Notes: a model not told the origin generated them from the sequence alone. DNA of 21,014 bases from CANHEE01 sp043777755 (GCA_043777755.1 JAYWHK010000252.1:1-21014); one strand, 5' to 3'. Counted from the first letter of the stretch, positions 1 to 7,795 are shown. A program made the numbers and translations.

Positions 1-110
1 AAGGGTTATATTTTCTTTGCGTAAACTCATCGCCACAAGATACAGGGTTTTTGTAAAATATTTATTTTTTTACTAAATATAACCTGAGTAGTTACAAAAG
101 TTTTTTATAT
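1..110. other. Left-edge non-coding or gene-tail sequence
   Basis: No gene can be assigned. All three forward frames are open at the window edge and close within about 76 bases (stops at 22-24, 54-56 and 74-76), so the last few codons of an upstream plus-strand gene may lie here. The strong hairpin at 111-150 would suit the end of such a gene. Nothing recognisable is left to identify it. Confidence 0.3.
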
Positions 111-150
111 AAAAAAGAGAGGTAGATTAATTTCTATCTCTCTTTTTTTT
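111..150 (+). terminator. Rho-independent terminator of an upstream gene
   Basis: Positions 111-126 pair with 133-148 around a 6-nt loop (TTAATT), giving a 16-bp stem with one G-T pair. A run of T follows on the plus strand and a run of A precedes, so it could act in both directions. It lies downstream of whatever gene ends to the left of the window. Its T tract runs directly into the -33 element proposed for the next gene. Confidence 0.7.
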
Positions 151-180
151 GCATAATTGAAAATAAATTATATACATTTG
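148..180 (+). promoter_or_regulatory. Bacteroidota-type promoter for the 202-1176 gene
   Basis: TTTG at 148-151 and TACATTTG at 173-180 are separated by 21 bases. This fits the Bacteroidota primary sigma factor pattern (TTTG, about 19-21 bases, TAnnTTTG). Transcription would begin near 187, about 15-25 bases before the start codon. The -33 element overlaps the T tract of the preceding terminator. Confidence 0.6.
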
Positions 181-201
181 TCGTTCTATTAGAATTCGAT
201 A

Positions 202-1176
202 ATGACAAATATGAACTACTTGCGAAAATCTTTACTCCTAAACCTTTTTTTTATATTATTTTTTCAAAATATTAATGCGCAGTTTTATCAGAAATTTGGT
301 GTGAACCAGCTGATTGAAACTAAGTGGAGGTATGCCTATATGTTACACCTTCAGTCAGGTATGGTTATCCACAAAGCTGACCAAGACTATAATTACTATG
401 TTTATTTCAAGGCGGATTATTCTTTTGAGCAATTCCTCAATGGTAACTTATCAAAAGGTGTTTGGGCTTATACCTCTGACCGATTACAATATCAATTTAA
501 AGATATTATTGATTTTTCTGTAGTTATTGTAGATGAAGACAGATTGATTTTAGAATTTACGAGGGCAAATAGTCGTGGGCATTTTCAATATCATTTTACA
601 AATGCCATCGAAAAAAACCCATTCATCAAACCAACAAATGAATTACCAATAGTTACTGTAAAAGAAAAAAGATTTTTTAATATTCCAAATTGGATGAGCG
701 CATTAAGGGATAAAAAAAATACAAGCGTTAAAAAAGAAAGCACATATATCAATATAGAGTTGGTTGGAGGAGGTTATTATGGTGGTATTGACCCTGTATT
801 AAAAGATATGATTCATATCAAAACCGACGGGCGGCTCATTAAAGAGTTTCAAACAAAAGGAAAAGGTCTGAATGTGGTAAAAAAGAATATTCCAAGAGAA
901 GAGTTAGAAAAATTCTGTGAATTTGCAACAGCACAAGGTTTTTTTAATTTTGATAGGGAGTATGATTGTACCGACGAAGTGTGCGAGTACCGAAAAAGAC
1001 AAAAACCATTGCCTTTGCCTCTGCGTTTGGCTATTACTTATGGTACGAAGAAAAAAGTAATTACTATAAAAATTTGGGGCAATGACGAGCGACGAACACG
1101 TTATGTCAATTACCCACCTGTATTGGATAATATTATTGATAATATTCAGCGTTTTGCTTTCCGTATAGAGTCTTAA
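202..1176 (+). CDS. Exported hypothetical protein
   Basis: 324 residues with no family I can name. The first 26 residues form a clear signal peptide: a Lys/Arg start, then a Leu/Phe-rich core ending NINA|Q. The mature N-terminal half (about 27-135) alternates aromatic and polar residues (YYVYFKADYSF, then KGVWAY), suggesting a small beta-sheet or lipocalin-like domain; this is only an impression. A Lys/Asn-rich linker (about 150-180) leads to a second domain with GGGYYGGIDP, a Cys pair in EYDCTDEVCEYR, and a C-terminus rich in charged residues. ATG at 202 is used; ATG at 211 (residue 4) gives an equally good signal peptide. It has its own promoter just upstream. Its stop is 2 bp from the stop of the convergent yigZ-family gene, so no terminator fits between them. 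Envelope location is inferred from the signal peptide only. Confidence 0.8.
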   Translation: MTNMNYLRKSLLLNLFFILFFQNINAQFYQKFGVNQLIETKWRYAYMLHLQSGMVIHKADQDYNYYVYFKADYSFEQFLNGNLSKGVWAYTSDRLQYQFKDIIDFSVVIVDEDRLILEFTRANSRGHFQYHFTNAIEKNPFIKPTNELPIVTVKEKRFFNIPNWMSALRDKKNTSVKKESTYINIELVGGGYYGGIDPVLKDMIHIKTDGRLIKEFQTKGKGLNVVKKNIPREELEKFCEFATAQGFFNFDREYDCTDEVCEYRKRQKPLPLPLRLAITYGTKKKVITIKIWGNDERRTRYVNYPPVLDNIIDNIQRFAFRIES

Positions 1177-1178
1177 TC

Positions 1179-1829
1179 TTATAAAGTGCTAAGATAATCC
1201 CAACGGATTCCTCCAATATGTTCTATAGATGCTACTTCTTCAAGTGTTTTTTTTAAAATTAAAGCCTTGAATTGAAGGAATGTAGCGTCAATTTTATCTA
1301 TTGGAATAGAAACTTCAATGTAAGCCAATTCTGAAAAATCTTTCTTATTAATTTCTAAGCCTAATTTTTTTGTAGCATTCATTACATCTGCCATAATACT
1401 GTAATCAAAAGTACATCTATAGTAATCGCTCACGACTTTTTCGATTATAACAGCATTTTGAAAAGCCTCCATTGTGGATTCTTTGTAGGCCTGTATTAGT
1501 CCAGTTGTGCCGAGTAGTGTTCCTCCAAAGTATCGAACTACAATTACCAACACATTTGTCAATTGAAAACTGTCTATTTGTCCTAAAATAGGACGTCCAG
1601 CAGTTCCTGACGGCTCTCCATCATCGTTTGCTCTATAAGAATTTTTATCTAAACCTAAACGCCAAGCGTAGCACCAATGGCGAGCTTTAGAGTGTTCTTT
1701 GCGGAGGATTTCAACATAAGGTGCAACATCATTTTCACTCTGAATAGGAAAGGCATAAGCCAAAAATTTTGAGCCTTTTTCCCTATATTCTCCTGTCGAA
1801 TCACCTTGTATGGTTTTGTATTTTGACAT
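1179..1829 (-). CDS. yigZ: YigZ/IMPACT family protein
   Basis: 216 residues, close to the usual family length of about 205-215. The family signature DDGEPSGTAG is at 69-78, preceded by HWCYAWRLG (51-59) and followed by VRYFGG (98-103) and GTTGLIQAY. The N-terminal IMPACT (UPF0029) domain spans about 17-125. The C-terminal part (about 138-195) fits the ferredoxin-like DUF1949 half. Eukaryotic IMPACT proteins act on Gcn2 signalling and translation; bacterial YigZ members are cytoplasmic and their role is not settled. The ATG start fits the family N-terminus. I found no exact TAnnTTTG box upstream. It converges with the exported hypothetical gene, leaving 2 bp between stop codons. Confidence 0.92.
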   Translation of the reverse strand: MSKYKTIQGDSTGEYREKGSKFLAYAFPIQSENDVAPYVEILRKEHSKARHWCYAWRLGLDKNSYRANDDGEPSGTAGRPILGQIDSFQLTNVLVIVVRYFGGTLLGTTGLIQAYKESTMEAFQNAVIIEKVVSDYYRCTFDYSIMADVMNATKKLGLEINKKDFSELAYIEVSIPIDKIDATFLQFKALILKKTLEEVASIEHIGGIRWDYLSTL

Positions 1830-1890
1830 TCCAAAAATTATTTTTTTAAAGGCACAAAATAGTAAAAAAGGTTTGAATTTTTATACAAAT

Positions 1891-1932
1891 AAAAAAACTG
1901 CCACTATTTTCATAGCAGCAGAATTTTTTTTT
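1891..1932 (-). terminator. Possible terminator hairpin, flanked by A and T runs
   Basis: CTGC (1898-1901) pairs with GCAG (1918-1921) and CTAT (1904-1907) with ATAG (1912-1915), leaving a 2-nt internal mismatch and a TTTC loop. A run of A at 1891-1897 precedes and a run of T at 1924-1932 follows, so it could stop transcription in either direction. On the minus strand it would end transcripts reading through from the gene at 2423-4342 before yigZ. The mismatch makes it weak. Confidence 0.4.
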
Positions 1933-1985
1933 CAGGTCTTTTGAAGGAGTTCAAGAGAGTTGGGTTACTTCAAAATGTGTGTGAC

Positions 1986-2095
1986 TTTTTTGGATTAAGA
2001 TAATTTTTCGGATTAAGTGCGATAGCTTGGTGTTAAAAAGAATTTTTTGAGTTAAGAAACTAAGTTTTTTGGTATAAGGTTTTTTGAAAATTAAG
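1986..2095. repeat. Cluster of five degenerate TTTTTTGGATTAAG copies
   Basis: Copies start at 1986 (TTTTTTGGATTAAG), 2004 (TTTTTCGGATTAAG), 2043 (TTTTTTGAGTTAAG), 2065 (TTTTTTGGTATAAG) and 2080 (TTTTTTGAAAATTAAG). Spacings of 18, 39, 22 and 15 bases are irregular. It may be a decayed tandem repeat, a group of binding sites, or chance in AT-rich DNA. Confidence 0.35.
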
Positions 2096-2422
2096 AAAAT
2101 TAGTTCAATTTAGAGTTTAAGAGTTTATTTGGAGTCTAAATCTTTAGTTTGGGTGAAAAAAACCTAAGGGTTGAATGTAAGGAAAACTTTGCTGTATTAA
2201 TTCTTTGGAAATTGTTATTCCTTTATTGAATTAACAGTACAAATTTACTACAATTTTATGTAGCTTGCAAGTATAAACTTTCCATTGGTAAGTATCATTG
2301 TACAATTGGTGAAAATTCAAGGATAGTTGGAAAAACGGGTGAAAACACTTGTATATACATCTATTTTAGTATTTTCGATAATCCTTTTGATTTATTTCAT
2401 CGAACTTATCTGCTTTTGCTCA

Positions 2423-4342
2423 TTAATGTAATTGAATGGTTGCAAATCGTACACTTACGACACTTTGCAAGTCTTCTATGGGACGGAAACTTTGTCTTAA
2501 CAGCAATCGATCTAACTTGTCCAAATCGGCGGGTTTGATGTATTTACCAGAATTTTTATTTTTCAAACCTTGTTTTGCTCTAAATTTCAAAATCGTTTCG
2601 TAAGACTTCATTACATTGGCATAAAGTGTTTTATGATGCGGCTCAAGTTCGGCTAAGGCTTCGAGGCGTTTAATCGTATTGGATTCCTTTGTAATACCTG
2701 CACCCAAAACCAAAACACGGACAATATCCGCAATTGGCGTAAGTCCACGTGCTTTAATATTAAATTCGTCTTTGTGTTCTCCATTTTTCTCTACAATCAA
2801 GTTTCTAAAAAAACTCAAAGGTGGTGGATTTTCAATAGCATCTTTTGCCATAAAGGATAAGAAAATTCCATTTTTTTTGATGTGTGTAAAAATGGATTCT
2901 GTTAATTGTTCTGCTAAAAGTTCATCGCCAAAAACAGGGCGATAATCAAAAAATATTTTGTATTTTAGCAAAGACTCTGCACTGGGTTGATTCATCCAAT
3001 CTCTAAAAAGTTGTTTCCAAGCGTCTAAATTTAAGCACCAAGAAGGATTGCTTGCCATCATTTCACCAATACAATACTCGAAACCTCCATGATGTAAAAT
3101 ATCGGTTACTCTTTTTGCCAATTGCAAAAAATATGCTTTTGTTTCTTCCAATTGTTCGGAATCTACATTGCTAAAAATCAGTGCGTTATCTTGATCTGTT
3201 TTCAAAAGCTGCTCTCTACGACCTCCACTCCCAAGTGTAAGCCAGCAAAAACTAACGCCGTAAGGAACTATAACGCCTTGGTTTTTTAGCTCTTGTTGAG
3301 CGATTTCGATGGATTTTCTTGTAAAAGCATCATTTAATTCTGCAATCAGATTGGCGGTAAAATGTGTACTAACGTCCATATTTAAATAGTTTTCTAACAA
3401 ACTATCCACTCGCTGCATGATTTTTTTCAAGGCATCAATATTATTCGTATTTTGAATTTCCCGCAACAAAACCGCTGGATTATTGCCATGTGCAATAATT
3501 AAATCGTGTTCTGTGACGATGCCTTGTAACTGTGTTTTGGGTGTGCCATCTTCTGTTACACAAAGATAGCGCACCTTTTTTTGAATCATTTGAATCTGAA
3601 TGTCAGCAAGTGTCAAACCCGCTTTTGTACACGCAGGCGGACGTGTCATGATTGTTTCTACGGGCGTATCAATACCAAAAACGCCTGTTGCGACCAAACG
3701 CCTAAGTGTTGAATCGGAGATTACACCGCAAGGCTTATTTTCATCATCTACGACAACAAGCGAGCTTATTCGAGTACGATTCATAAGTAAAGCAGCTTCT
3801 TTTACACTTATTTCGGGCGAACAAGTGATGGCATTTCTAGCTTTTTCTAAGTTGAAAATGGCACTTAGATTGGCTTCGGGCTGAATATCAGAAGGTGTTG
3901 AGCTTTGTTCGAGGTTGTTTCGTAGATTAATGGAAAATGTTTGTGCAAAGAAAAAAGTTGCTTTGGGATAAGTCTGTAACAGCGGTTTCATTGCATCAAG
4001 AGGAACGGCATAGAGTAGGGTTTCTTCTGTTGCTTGCGCATTGAACCAATAAGGATCTTCTATAAAAAGTTGTCGCACACCAATACAATCGCCTTCGTCA
4101 CATTGATTGTGTAAAATGGTGTTTTCGTCTGTGGTTTTAAATAATTTTATGCTGCCTTCTTTGATGAAAAAAAAATATTTCTTAGGCATTTCATCTTGCT
4201 TGAAGATGAAATCGCCTTCTGCACAATACTCGATTACTACCTTTTGGGACAAATCAAGTAAATCATCTATTTTAAATTCATTAAAAGGAGCAAAACGTTT
4301 GAGTGTATCGGAAATTCGGTGTCGGAGCGATTGTTGAAGCAT
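2423..4342 (-). CDS. cNMP-binding / CBS-pair / DUF294 putative nucleotidyltransferase
   Basis: 639 residues, about normal for this architecture. A cyclic-nucleotide-binding-like domain occupies about 15-140 (FIFKQDEMPKKYFFFIKEGS region). A pair of CBS domains follows at about 172-285 (ISSLVVVDDENKPCGVISD; second ending GIVTEHDLIIAHG). The DUF294 nucleotidyltransferase-like domain starts around 340, with its hallmark GSGGRREQ at 371-378 followed by TDQDNALIF (382-390); these carry the Gly/Ser and Asp residues expected for nucleotide and metal binding. A helical DUF294 C-terminal domain completes the protein. Relatives of this architecture include GlnD-like uridylyltransferase homologues, but the substrate is unknown. 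It is cytoplasmic, with no signal peptide. A DNA polymerase III epsilon-like exonuclease gene that I associate with this family in other Bacteroidota is not present here. Confidence 0.9.
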   Translation of the reverse strand: MLQQSLRHRISDTLKRFAPFNEFKIDDLLDLSQKVVIEYCAEGDFIFKQDEMPKKYFFFIKEGSIKLFKTTDENTILHNQCDEGDCIGVRQLFIEDPYWFNAQATEETLLYAVPLDAMKPLLQTYPKATFFFAQTFSINLRNNLEQSSTPSDIQPEANLSAIFNLEKARNAITCSPEISVKEAALLMNRTRISSLVVVDDENKPCGVISDSTLRRLVATGVFGIDTPVETIMTRPPACTKAGLTLADIQIQMIQKKVRYLCVTEDGTPKTQLQGIVTEHDLIIAHGNNPAVLLREIQNTNNIDALKKIMQRVDSLLENYLNMDVSTHFTANLIAELNDAFTRKSIEIAQQELKNQGVIVPYGVSFCWLTLGSGGRREQLLKTDQDNALIFSNVDSEQLEETKAYFLQLAKRVTDILHHGGFEYCIGEMMASNPSWCLNLDAWKQLFRDWMNQPSAESLLKYKIFFDYRPVFGDELLAEQLTESIFTHIKKNGIFLSFMAKDAIENPPPLSFFRNLIVEKNGEHKDEFNIKARGLTPIADIVRVLVLGAGITKESNTIKRLEALAELEPHHKTLYANVMKSYETILKFRAKQGLKNKNSGKYIKPADLDKLDRLLLRQSFRPIEDLQSVVSVRFATIQLH

Positions 4343-4379
4343 TTTTTGGTGATAATTTAAATTTATGAATTACAAAAAG

Positions 4380-4443
4380 ACAAAATTAATTAAAAAGAAC
4401 CAACAACGATTCGTCGTTGTTGGTTCTTTTTAATTAATTTTGT
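4380..4443 (-). terminator. Perfect 30-bp-stem hairpin, terminator of the WG-repeat gene
   Basis: Positions 4380-4409 are the exact reverse complement of 4414-4443, with a 4-nt loop (TTCG on the plus strand). The core AAAAAGAACC...GGTTCTTTTT has an A run on one side and a T run on the other, so it works in both directions. The stop codon of the WG-repeat gene (4434-4436) lies inside the right arm. A -7-like box for the next gene lies inside the left arm. Confidence 0.8.
4381..4388 (-). promoter_or_regulatory. -7 box candidate for the DUF294 gene
   Basis: CAAAATTA on the plus strand reads TAATTTTG on the minus strand, an exact TAnnTTTG match. It would start transcripts near 4374, about 30 bases before the ATG at 4342. 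The -33 element is poor: TTG sequences exist only at shorter spacing. The box sits inside the left arm of the terminator hairpin. Confidence 0.4.
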
Positions 4444-5456
4444 TCTTTCCAAACTTTTTCACCTTTGGGATTGATATAAGCCCATTTTCCGTGATGACTT
4501 ATCCATGATAGCCCAGATTTGAACGGTAAAACATTGTCGTATTGTGCAGGAATAACAAGCTCTCCATTTTTGTTAATAAAGCCCCATTTTCCGTTGATTC
4601 TGACTTGTGCTAAACCACTAGAAAATATTCCAGCTTCTTCAAATTTATGGCGAATAACTAAGTCTCCCTTGTTATTAACATAACCGAAATTACCTTCGAT
4701 ACTGACAAGAGCCAAACCATCGCCAAAGTCACCAGCCAAATCATATACTGGCTCAACAACAACATCTCCTTGCTGATTGATAAAACCAAATTTGTTGTTT
4801 TTTACAGCAATTGCCATACTTTCTGAAAATTCTCCTTCTGAAAAATTCTTTACAGTATCAAACTGCGGTTCTACTTTTGTATTTCCATTTCTGTCAATCA
4901 AACCCCATTTTTTATTGACTTCCACCACTGCTACTTCACCTTGAAAATGCCCAGCAAAATCGAACCTTGGAGGAATCACTACAGTTCCTTTTTTGTTGAT
5001 AAAAGCATATTGATTATTGAAAGAAACAGGTGCTAAATCACCTTTGAAAAGCCCAGCATTATTGTACTGATTGTCAATGATGTAATCACCTTTTTTATTG
5101 ATATAGCCGTAACGCCCTAAATCCTTGACTGCTGCCAAACCTTCTGAAAAGTCTTTCGCATCGTCAAACTGTAAATCTATAGCAAGGCTACCTCGCTCAT
5201 CAACGAAGCCCCAAAGTGAAATCAGTTTAGCACACGCTAAATTTTCTTCAAAATGACCAATAAAACTAAAAAGGTGCTTCATTAGCAAACGCCCGAGTTC
5301 ATCAAGCGGCACTAATTTATCATTAAAACGAACACGTGAAAAGCCATTATAAAAGTCTTCTGCATCGTAATACTGAGGCTCTATGACAACTTCCCCTTCG
5401 CCATTGATGAACCCAAATTTTCCGTTTTCTCTAATCTTGAAAAGCGGTTTTCTCAT
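4434..5456 (-). CDS. WG-repeat protein
   Basis: 340 residues made almost entirely of WG-type beta repeats of about 40-45 residues, with recurring cores such as GKFGFINGEGEVVIEPQY, RYGYINKKGDYII, KWGLIDRNGNTKVEPQF and GKWGFINKNGELVIPAQY. About seven to eight copies are present. The function of WG repeats is unknown; they probably form a beta-propeller-like or solenoid binding surface. I chose ATG at 5456 because the repeats begin directly after it and a weak -7-like TATGTTTC (5505-5512 on the minus strand) would place the transcript start near 5498. An in-frame GTG at 5501 would add 15 residues unlike the repeats. No signal peptide is seen with either start. The last codons lie in the terminator hairpin. 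Confidence 0.85.
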   Translation of the reverse strand: MRKPLFKIRENGKFGFINGEGEVVIEPQYYDAEDFYNGFSRVRFNDKLVPLDELGRLLMKHLFSFIGHFEENLACAKLISLWGFVDERGSLAIDLQFDDAKDFSEGLAAVKDLGRYGYINKKGDYIIDNQYNNAGLFKGDLAPVSFNNQYAFINKKGTVVIPPRFDFAGHFQGEVAVVEVNKKWGLIDRNGNTKVEPQFDTVKNFSEGEFSESMAIAVKNNKFGFINQQGDVVVEPVYDLAGDFGDGLALVSIEGNFGYVNNKGDLVIRHKFEEAGIFSSGLAQVRINGKWGFINKNGELVIPAQYDNVLPFKSGLSWISHHGKWAYINPKGEKVWKEQN

Positions 5457-5610
5457 TATAGTAAGTCTGTTTATAATCAGCTCAAAGACCGTAATAGGCA
5501 CTTTGAAACATAATAATTTTGGCTAAGATACAGGTTTTTTCTAATTAGGGAATAGTTTGTTAATTTTTTTTTGATTATTCCTTAAAAAGAGCAAGTTTTA
5601 AGCCAAAAAA

Positions 5611-6072
5611 TCAAGCCCATTGGCGAATCATTTTGGTGTGAGGAATATCATCTTCGAGGTATTCTTCACCTGTACTTTTGAAGCCAAATTCTTCATAAAA
5701 ACGAAGTAAATAGCTTTGTGCGCCAATTTTAATGGGATAATTTGTACCAAATATTTTTTCAATGGCAGCAATAGATTCTTCCATTAAAAGTTTGCCTACA
5801 CCTGTTCCTCTCGCAAATGAAGCACTTAAAACCCTTCCAATAGAAGTATATTTTTCGTAAGAAACACCTTCTGGTAAAAGCCGTGTATAGGCAGCTACTC
5901 GTTGATTTTCGTCATACACAAACAAATGGTACGCCAATAAATCTTTTCCATCAGCATCTAAATACCAACATTTTTGTTCTACTATAAAAACCTCTTGACG
6001 AATGTTCATCGCAGCATATAATTCTTGCGTTGAGAGTTCCTCGAAATGCAAACACTTGATTGTATAATTCAT
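5611..6072 (-). CDS. elaA: ElaA-like GNAT acetyltransferase
   Basis: 153 residues, the usual ElaA length. The N-terminal ElaA pattern is clear: LYAAMNIRQEVFIVEQ (18-33), then CWYLDADGKDLLAYHLF. The GNAT acetyl-CoA site follows: IGRVLSASFARGTGVGKLL (78-96), where the RGTGVG loop binds the pyrophosphate. The C-terminal FYEEFGFKSTGEEYLEDDIPH is also typical. These enzymes are expected to transfer acetyl from acetyl-CoA to an amine; the physiological substrate of ElaA is not known. Its ATG lies 3 bases after the stop of the PIN-domain gene, so the two are almost certainly co-transcribed. It is cytoplasmic. Confidence 0.9.
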   Translation of the reverse strand: MNYTIKCLHFEELSTQELYAAMNIRQEVFIVEQKCWYLDADGKDLLAYHLFVYDENQRVAAYTRLLPEGVSYEKYTSIGRVLSASFARGTGVGKLLMEESIAAIEKIFGTNYPIKIGAQSYLLRFYEEFGFKSTGEEYLEDDIPHTKMIRQWA

Positions 6073-6075
6073 AAT

Positions 6076-6597
6076 TTATATTATTTTATGCTTTTCTCTT
6101 GCAAATTTAGCTGGTTCAAAAACGCCATAAACATCGCTACCAAAAGGGGATAATGTACTAATGTGGATTGGCAATAAACCCATTTTTTGATGAATTTCAC
6201 GGATTTTCAAGATTGGGTTCACACTCACGATATGCCTAAAGTCCCAAGATACAAAATTAAGTACATTGCTCAGGGTCGCACAAGCTAAATGTAAGGCATC
6301 GTCTTTTTCTGTAATAGGCAATGCTCCTAATCTGATATATTCCTCAGCTAAGACCTTCATATTTTCTTGAATATCCAGAACTTGCACCTTATTTTTCTCT
6401 AATAAATCCAATGCCCCTTGTTGTTTCACTTGATTTGACCATTCTTTCAACTCCTTAATAGCAAGCGATGAAGTGTATATTTCGTAAGCGGACGCATCGT
6501 GTAGAAACCATTGTGTTGTAATATGGTTTCGTATTGGTTTGCTCAAATCAAAAGGCGCACTCGGAATTGAGGTATCTAAGAAAAGTTTTATTTTCAT
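6076..6597 (-). CDS. PIN-domain protein, putative ribonuclease
   Basis: 173 residues from the ATG at 6597; an upstream in-frame TTG at 6606 would add only three residues. The four acidic positions of a PIN active site are visible: D8 in LFLDTS, E49 in IKELKEW, D99/D100 in EKDDALHLACA, and D119 in SWDFRHI. PIN domains are usually metal-dependent RNases, often VapC-type toxins. Here no small antitoxin gene lies next to it: purC ends 97 bases upstream and the acetyltransferase starts 3 bases downstream. It may therefore act in RNA processing, be an orphan toxin, or have an antitoxin elsewhere. The PIN fold assignment is good; the biological role is open. Confidence 0.82.
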   Translation of the reverse strand: MKIKLFLDTSIPSAPFDLSKPIRNHITTQWFLHDASAYEIYTSSLAIKELKEWSNQVKQQGALDLLEKNKVQVLDIQENMKVLAEEYIRLGALPITEKDDALHLACATLSNVLNFVSWDFRHIVSVNPILKIREIHQKMGLLPIHISTLSPFGSDVYGVFEPAKFAREKHKII

Positions 6598-6694
6598 TTT
6601 ACACAAATAGCTAATTACGCCTTTGGCTTACTTTGTAACTTTATTTTTAGTCAATTCAATCAACTTGTTATCCCGTTACACCAACACATTTTTT

Positions 6695-7639
6695 CTAAAT
6701 CTCTGCCAAAATATTATGTTCAATACGCTCCAAAACATTACTCGTATCGGCTTTTTCAAATGCCATACCTGTTACTTTTTCAAAAAGTTCAATATAACGA
6801 TTCGATACTTCCCAAACAAAATCATCAGGCATAAAAGGTTGTTCTTGACCATCTAAACCTTGAAAACCATTTTCCATCAACCATTCTCTTACAAACTCTT
6901 TTGACAATTGCTGTTGGCGTTCTCCACTAAGCTGTCTTTCAGCGTATGTTTCAGCAATAAAATAACGGCTACTATCAGGCGTATGGATTTCATCAATTAA
7001 GATGATTTTTCCGTCTTTTTTACCAAATTCATACTTGGTGTCCACCAAAATCAAACCTTGGGCTGCCGCCATTTCAGTACCTCTTGCAAATACAGCGTGC
7101 GTATAAGACTCTAATTGTTCGTAATCTTCTTTTGATACAATACCTTGCTTCAAAATTTCTTCTTTTGAAATATCTTCATCATGACCAAATGCAGCCTTTG
7201 TCGTTGGCGTAATAATAGGTTGTGGTAACTTATCACTCTCTCGAAGTCCTTCTGGCAATGCCACACCACAAATTTCTCTTTTTCCAACGCTGTACAAACG
7301 CCAAGCATGACCACTCAAATAGCCACGAATCACCATTTCTACTTTGAAAGGTTCGCAAGCAATACCAATCGTTACACTTGGATCTGGATGAGAAATAACC
7401 CAGTTCGGAACAATATCTTTTGTTGCCTCTAAAAAATACGCAGCAATTTGGTTCAATACTTGCCCTTTATAAGGAATTGGACGATGCAAAACATGGTCGA
7501 ATGCAGAAATGCGGTCACTTGCGACCATTACCAATTGTTCGCCAATGGTATAAACATCTCTAACTTTACCTTTGTAAAAATTAGTTTGATTCGGGAATTG
7601 AAAAGAAGTTGCTCCTACCGCTTGTTGTTCAATTGTCAT
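6695..7639 (-). CDS. purC: Phosphoribosylaminoimidazole-succinocarboxamide synthase
   Basis: 314 residues. SAICAR synthetase (EC 6.3.2.6) condenses CAIR with aspartate using ATP in de novo purine synthesis, in the cytoplasm. Diagnostic motifs are all present: YKGKVRDVY (22-30), VASDRISAFDHVL (39-51), EMVIRGYLSGHAWRLY (101-116), LPQPIITPTTKA with GHDEDIS (138-158), LVDTKYEFGK (198-207) and LIDEIHTPDSSRYF (214-227). It matches the longer eukaryote-like form of about 300 residues rather than the short form of about 240. The ATG at 7639 follows a TACCTTTG -7 box. No other pur gene is in the window. The coding sequence is intact. Confidence 0.97.
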   Translation of the reverse strand: MTIEQQAVGATSFQFPNQTNFYKGKVRDVYTIGEQLVMVASDRISAFDHVLHRPIPYKGQVLNQIAAYFLEATKDIVPNWVISHPDPSVTIGIACEPFKVEMVIRGYLSGHAWRLYSVGKREICGVALPEGLRESDKLPQPIITPTTKAAFGHDEDISKEEILKQGIVSKEDYEQLESYTHAVFARGTEMAAAQGLILVDTKYEFGKKDGKIILIDEIHTPDSSRYFIAETYAERQLSGERQQQLSKEFVREWLMENGFQGLDGQEQPFMPDDFVWEVSNRYIELFEKVTGMAFEKADTSNVLERIEHNILAEI

Positions 7640-7664
7640 TGTATTAGAATTTTAAATTTTTTTG

Positions 7665-7672
7665 CAAAGGTA
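7665..7672 (-). promoter_or_regulatory. -7 box of the purC promoter
   Basis: CAAAGGTA on the plus strand reads TACCTTTG on the minus strand, an exact TAnnTTTG match about 25 bases before the purC ATG. No convincing -33 element is seen at the expected distance. No purine riboswitch or PurR-like operator was recognised in the 156-bp divergent region. Confidence 0.5.
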
Positions 7673-7767
7673 AGTTGATAAAAGGAATATAAAAACATTT
7701 ACTATTAAGTATTTATCAAGATAAAAAGGTTTTGACATACTATTTTTTTTAATCACCATTTTTTTAT

Positions 7768-7775
7768 TACTTTTG
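7768..7775 (+). promoter_or_regulatory. -7 box for the HD phosphohydrolase gene
   Basis: TACTTTTG matches TAnnTTTG exactly and lies 20 bases before the ATG at 7796, implying a very short leader of about 14 bases. A -33 TTTG is not found at the right distance. The region is shared with the divergent purC promoter. Confidence 0.5.
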
Positions 7776-7795
7776 TAAAAAAATTAACTGTTTAG

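Larger units (their letters stand above)
1830..2422. other. 593-bp intergenic region without a recognisable gene
   Basis: Very AT-rich, with no ORF of 60 codons or more on either strand. It should hold the promoter of the yigZ-family gene near 1830-1890, but no good box was found. A terminator-like hairpin lies at 1898-1921 and a cluster of degenerate TTTTTTGGATTAAG-like copies at 1986-2095. Nothing resembling a tRNA, RNase P, SRP or tmRNA gene is visible. The stretch from 2100 to 2422 shows no structure I can name. Confidence 0.6.

Noticed and set aside
1930..2422. Structured non-coding RNA gene in the long gap
   Set aside because: In an AT-rich genome a structural RNA should stand out as GC-richer; this stretch is as AT-rich as its flanks.
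6598..6694. An antitoxin gene upstream of the PIN-domain gene
   Set aside because: The 97-bp gap cannot hold a typical antitoxin ORF, and purC ends right before it.
7640..7795. Purine riboswitch upstream of purC
   Set aside because: The divergent gap is almost purely A/T with no stem pattern of a purine aptamer.
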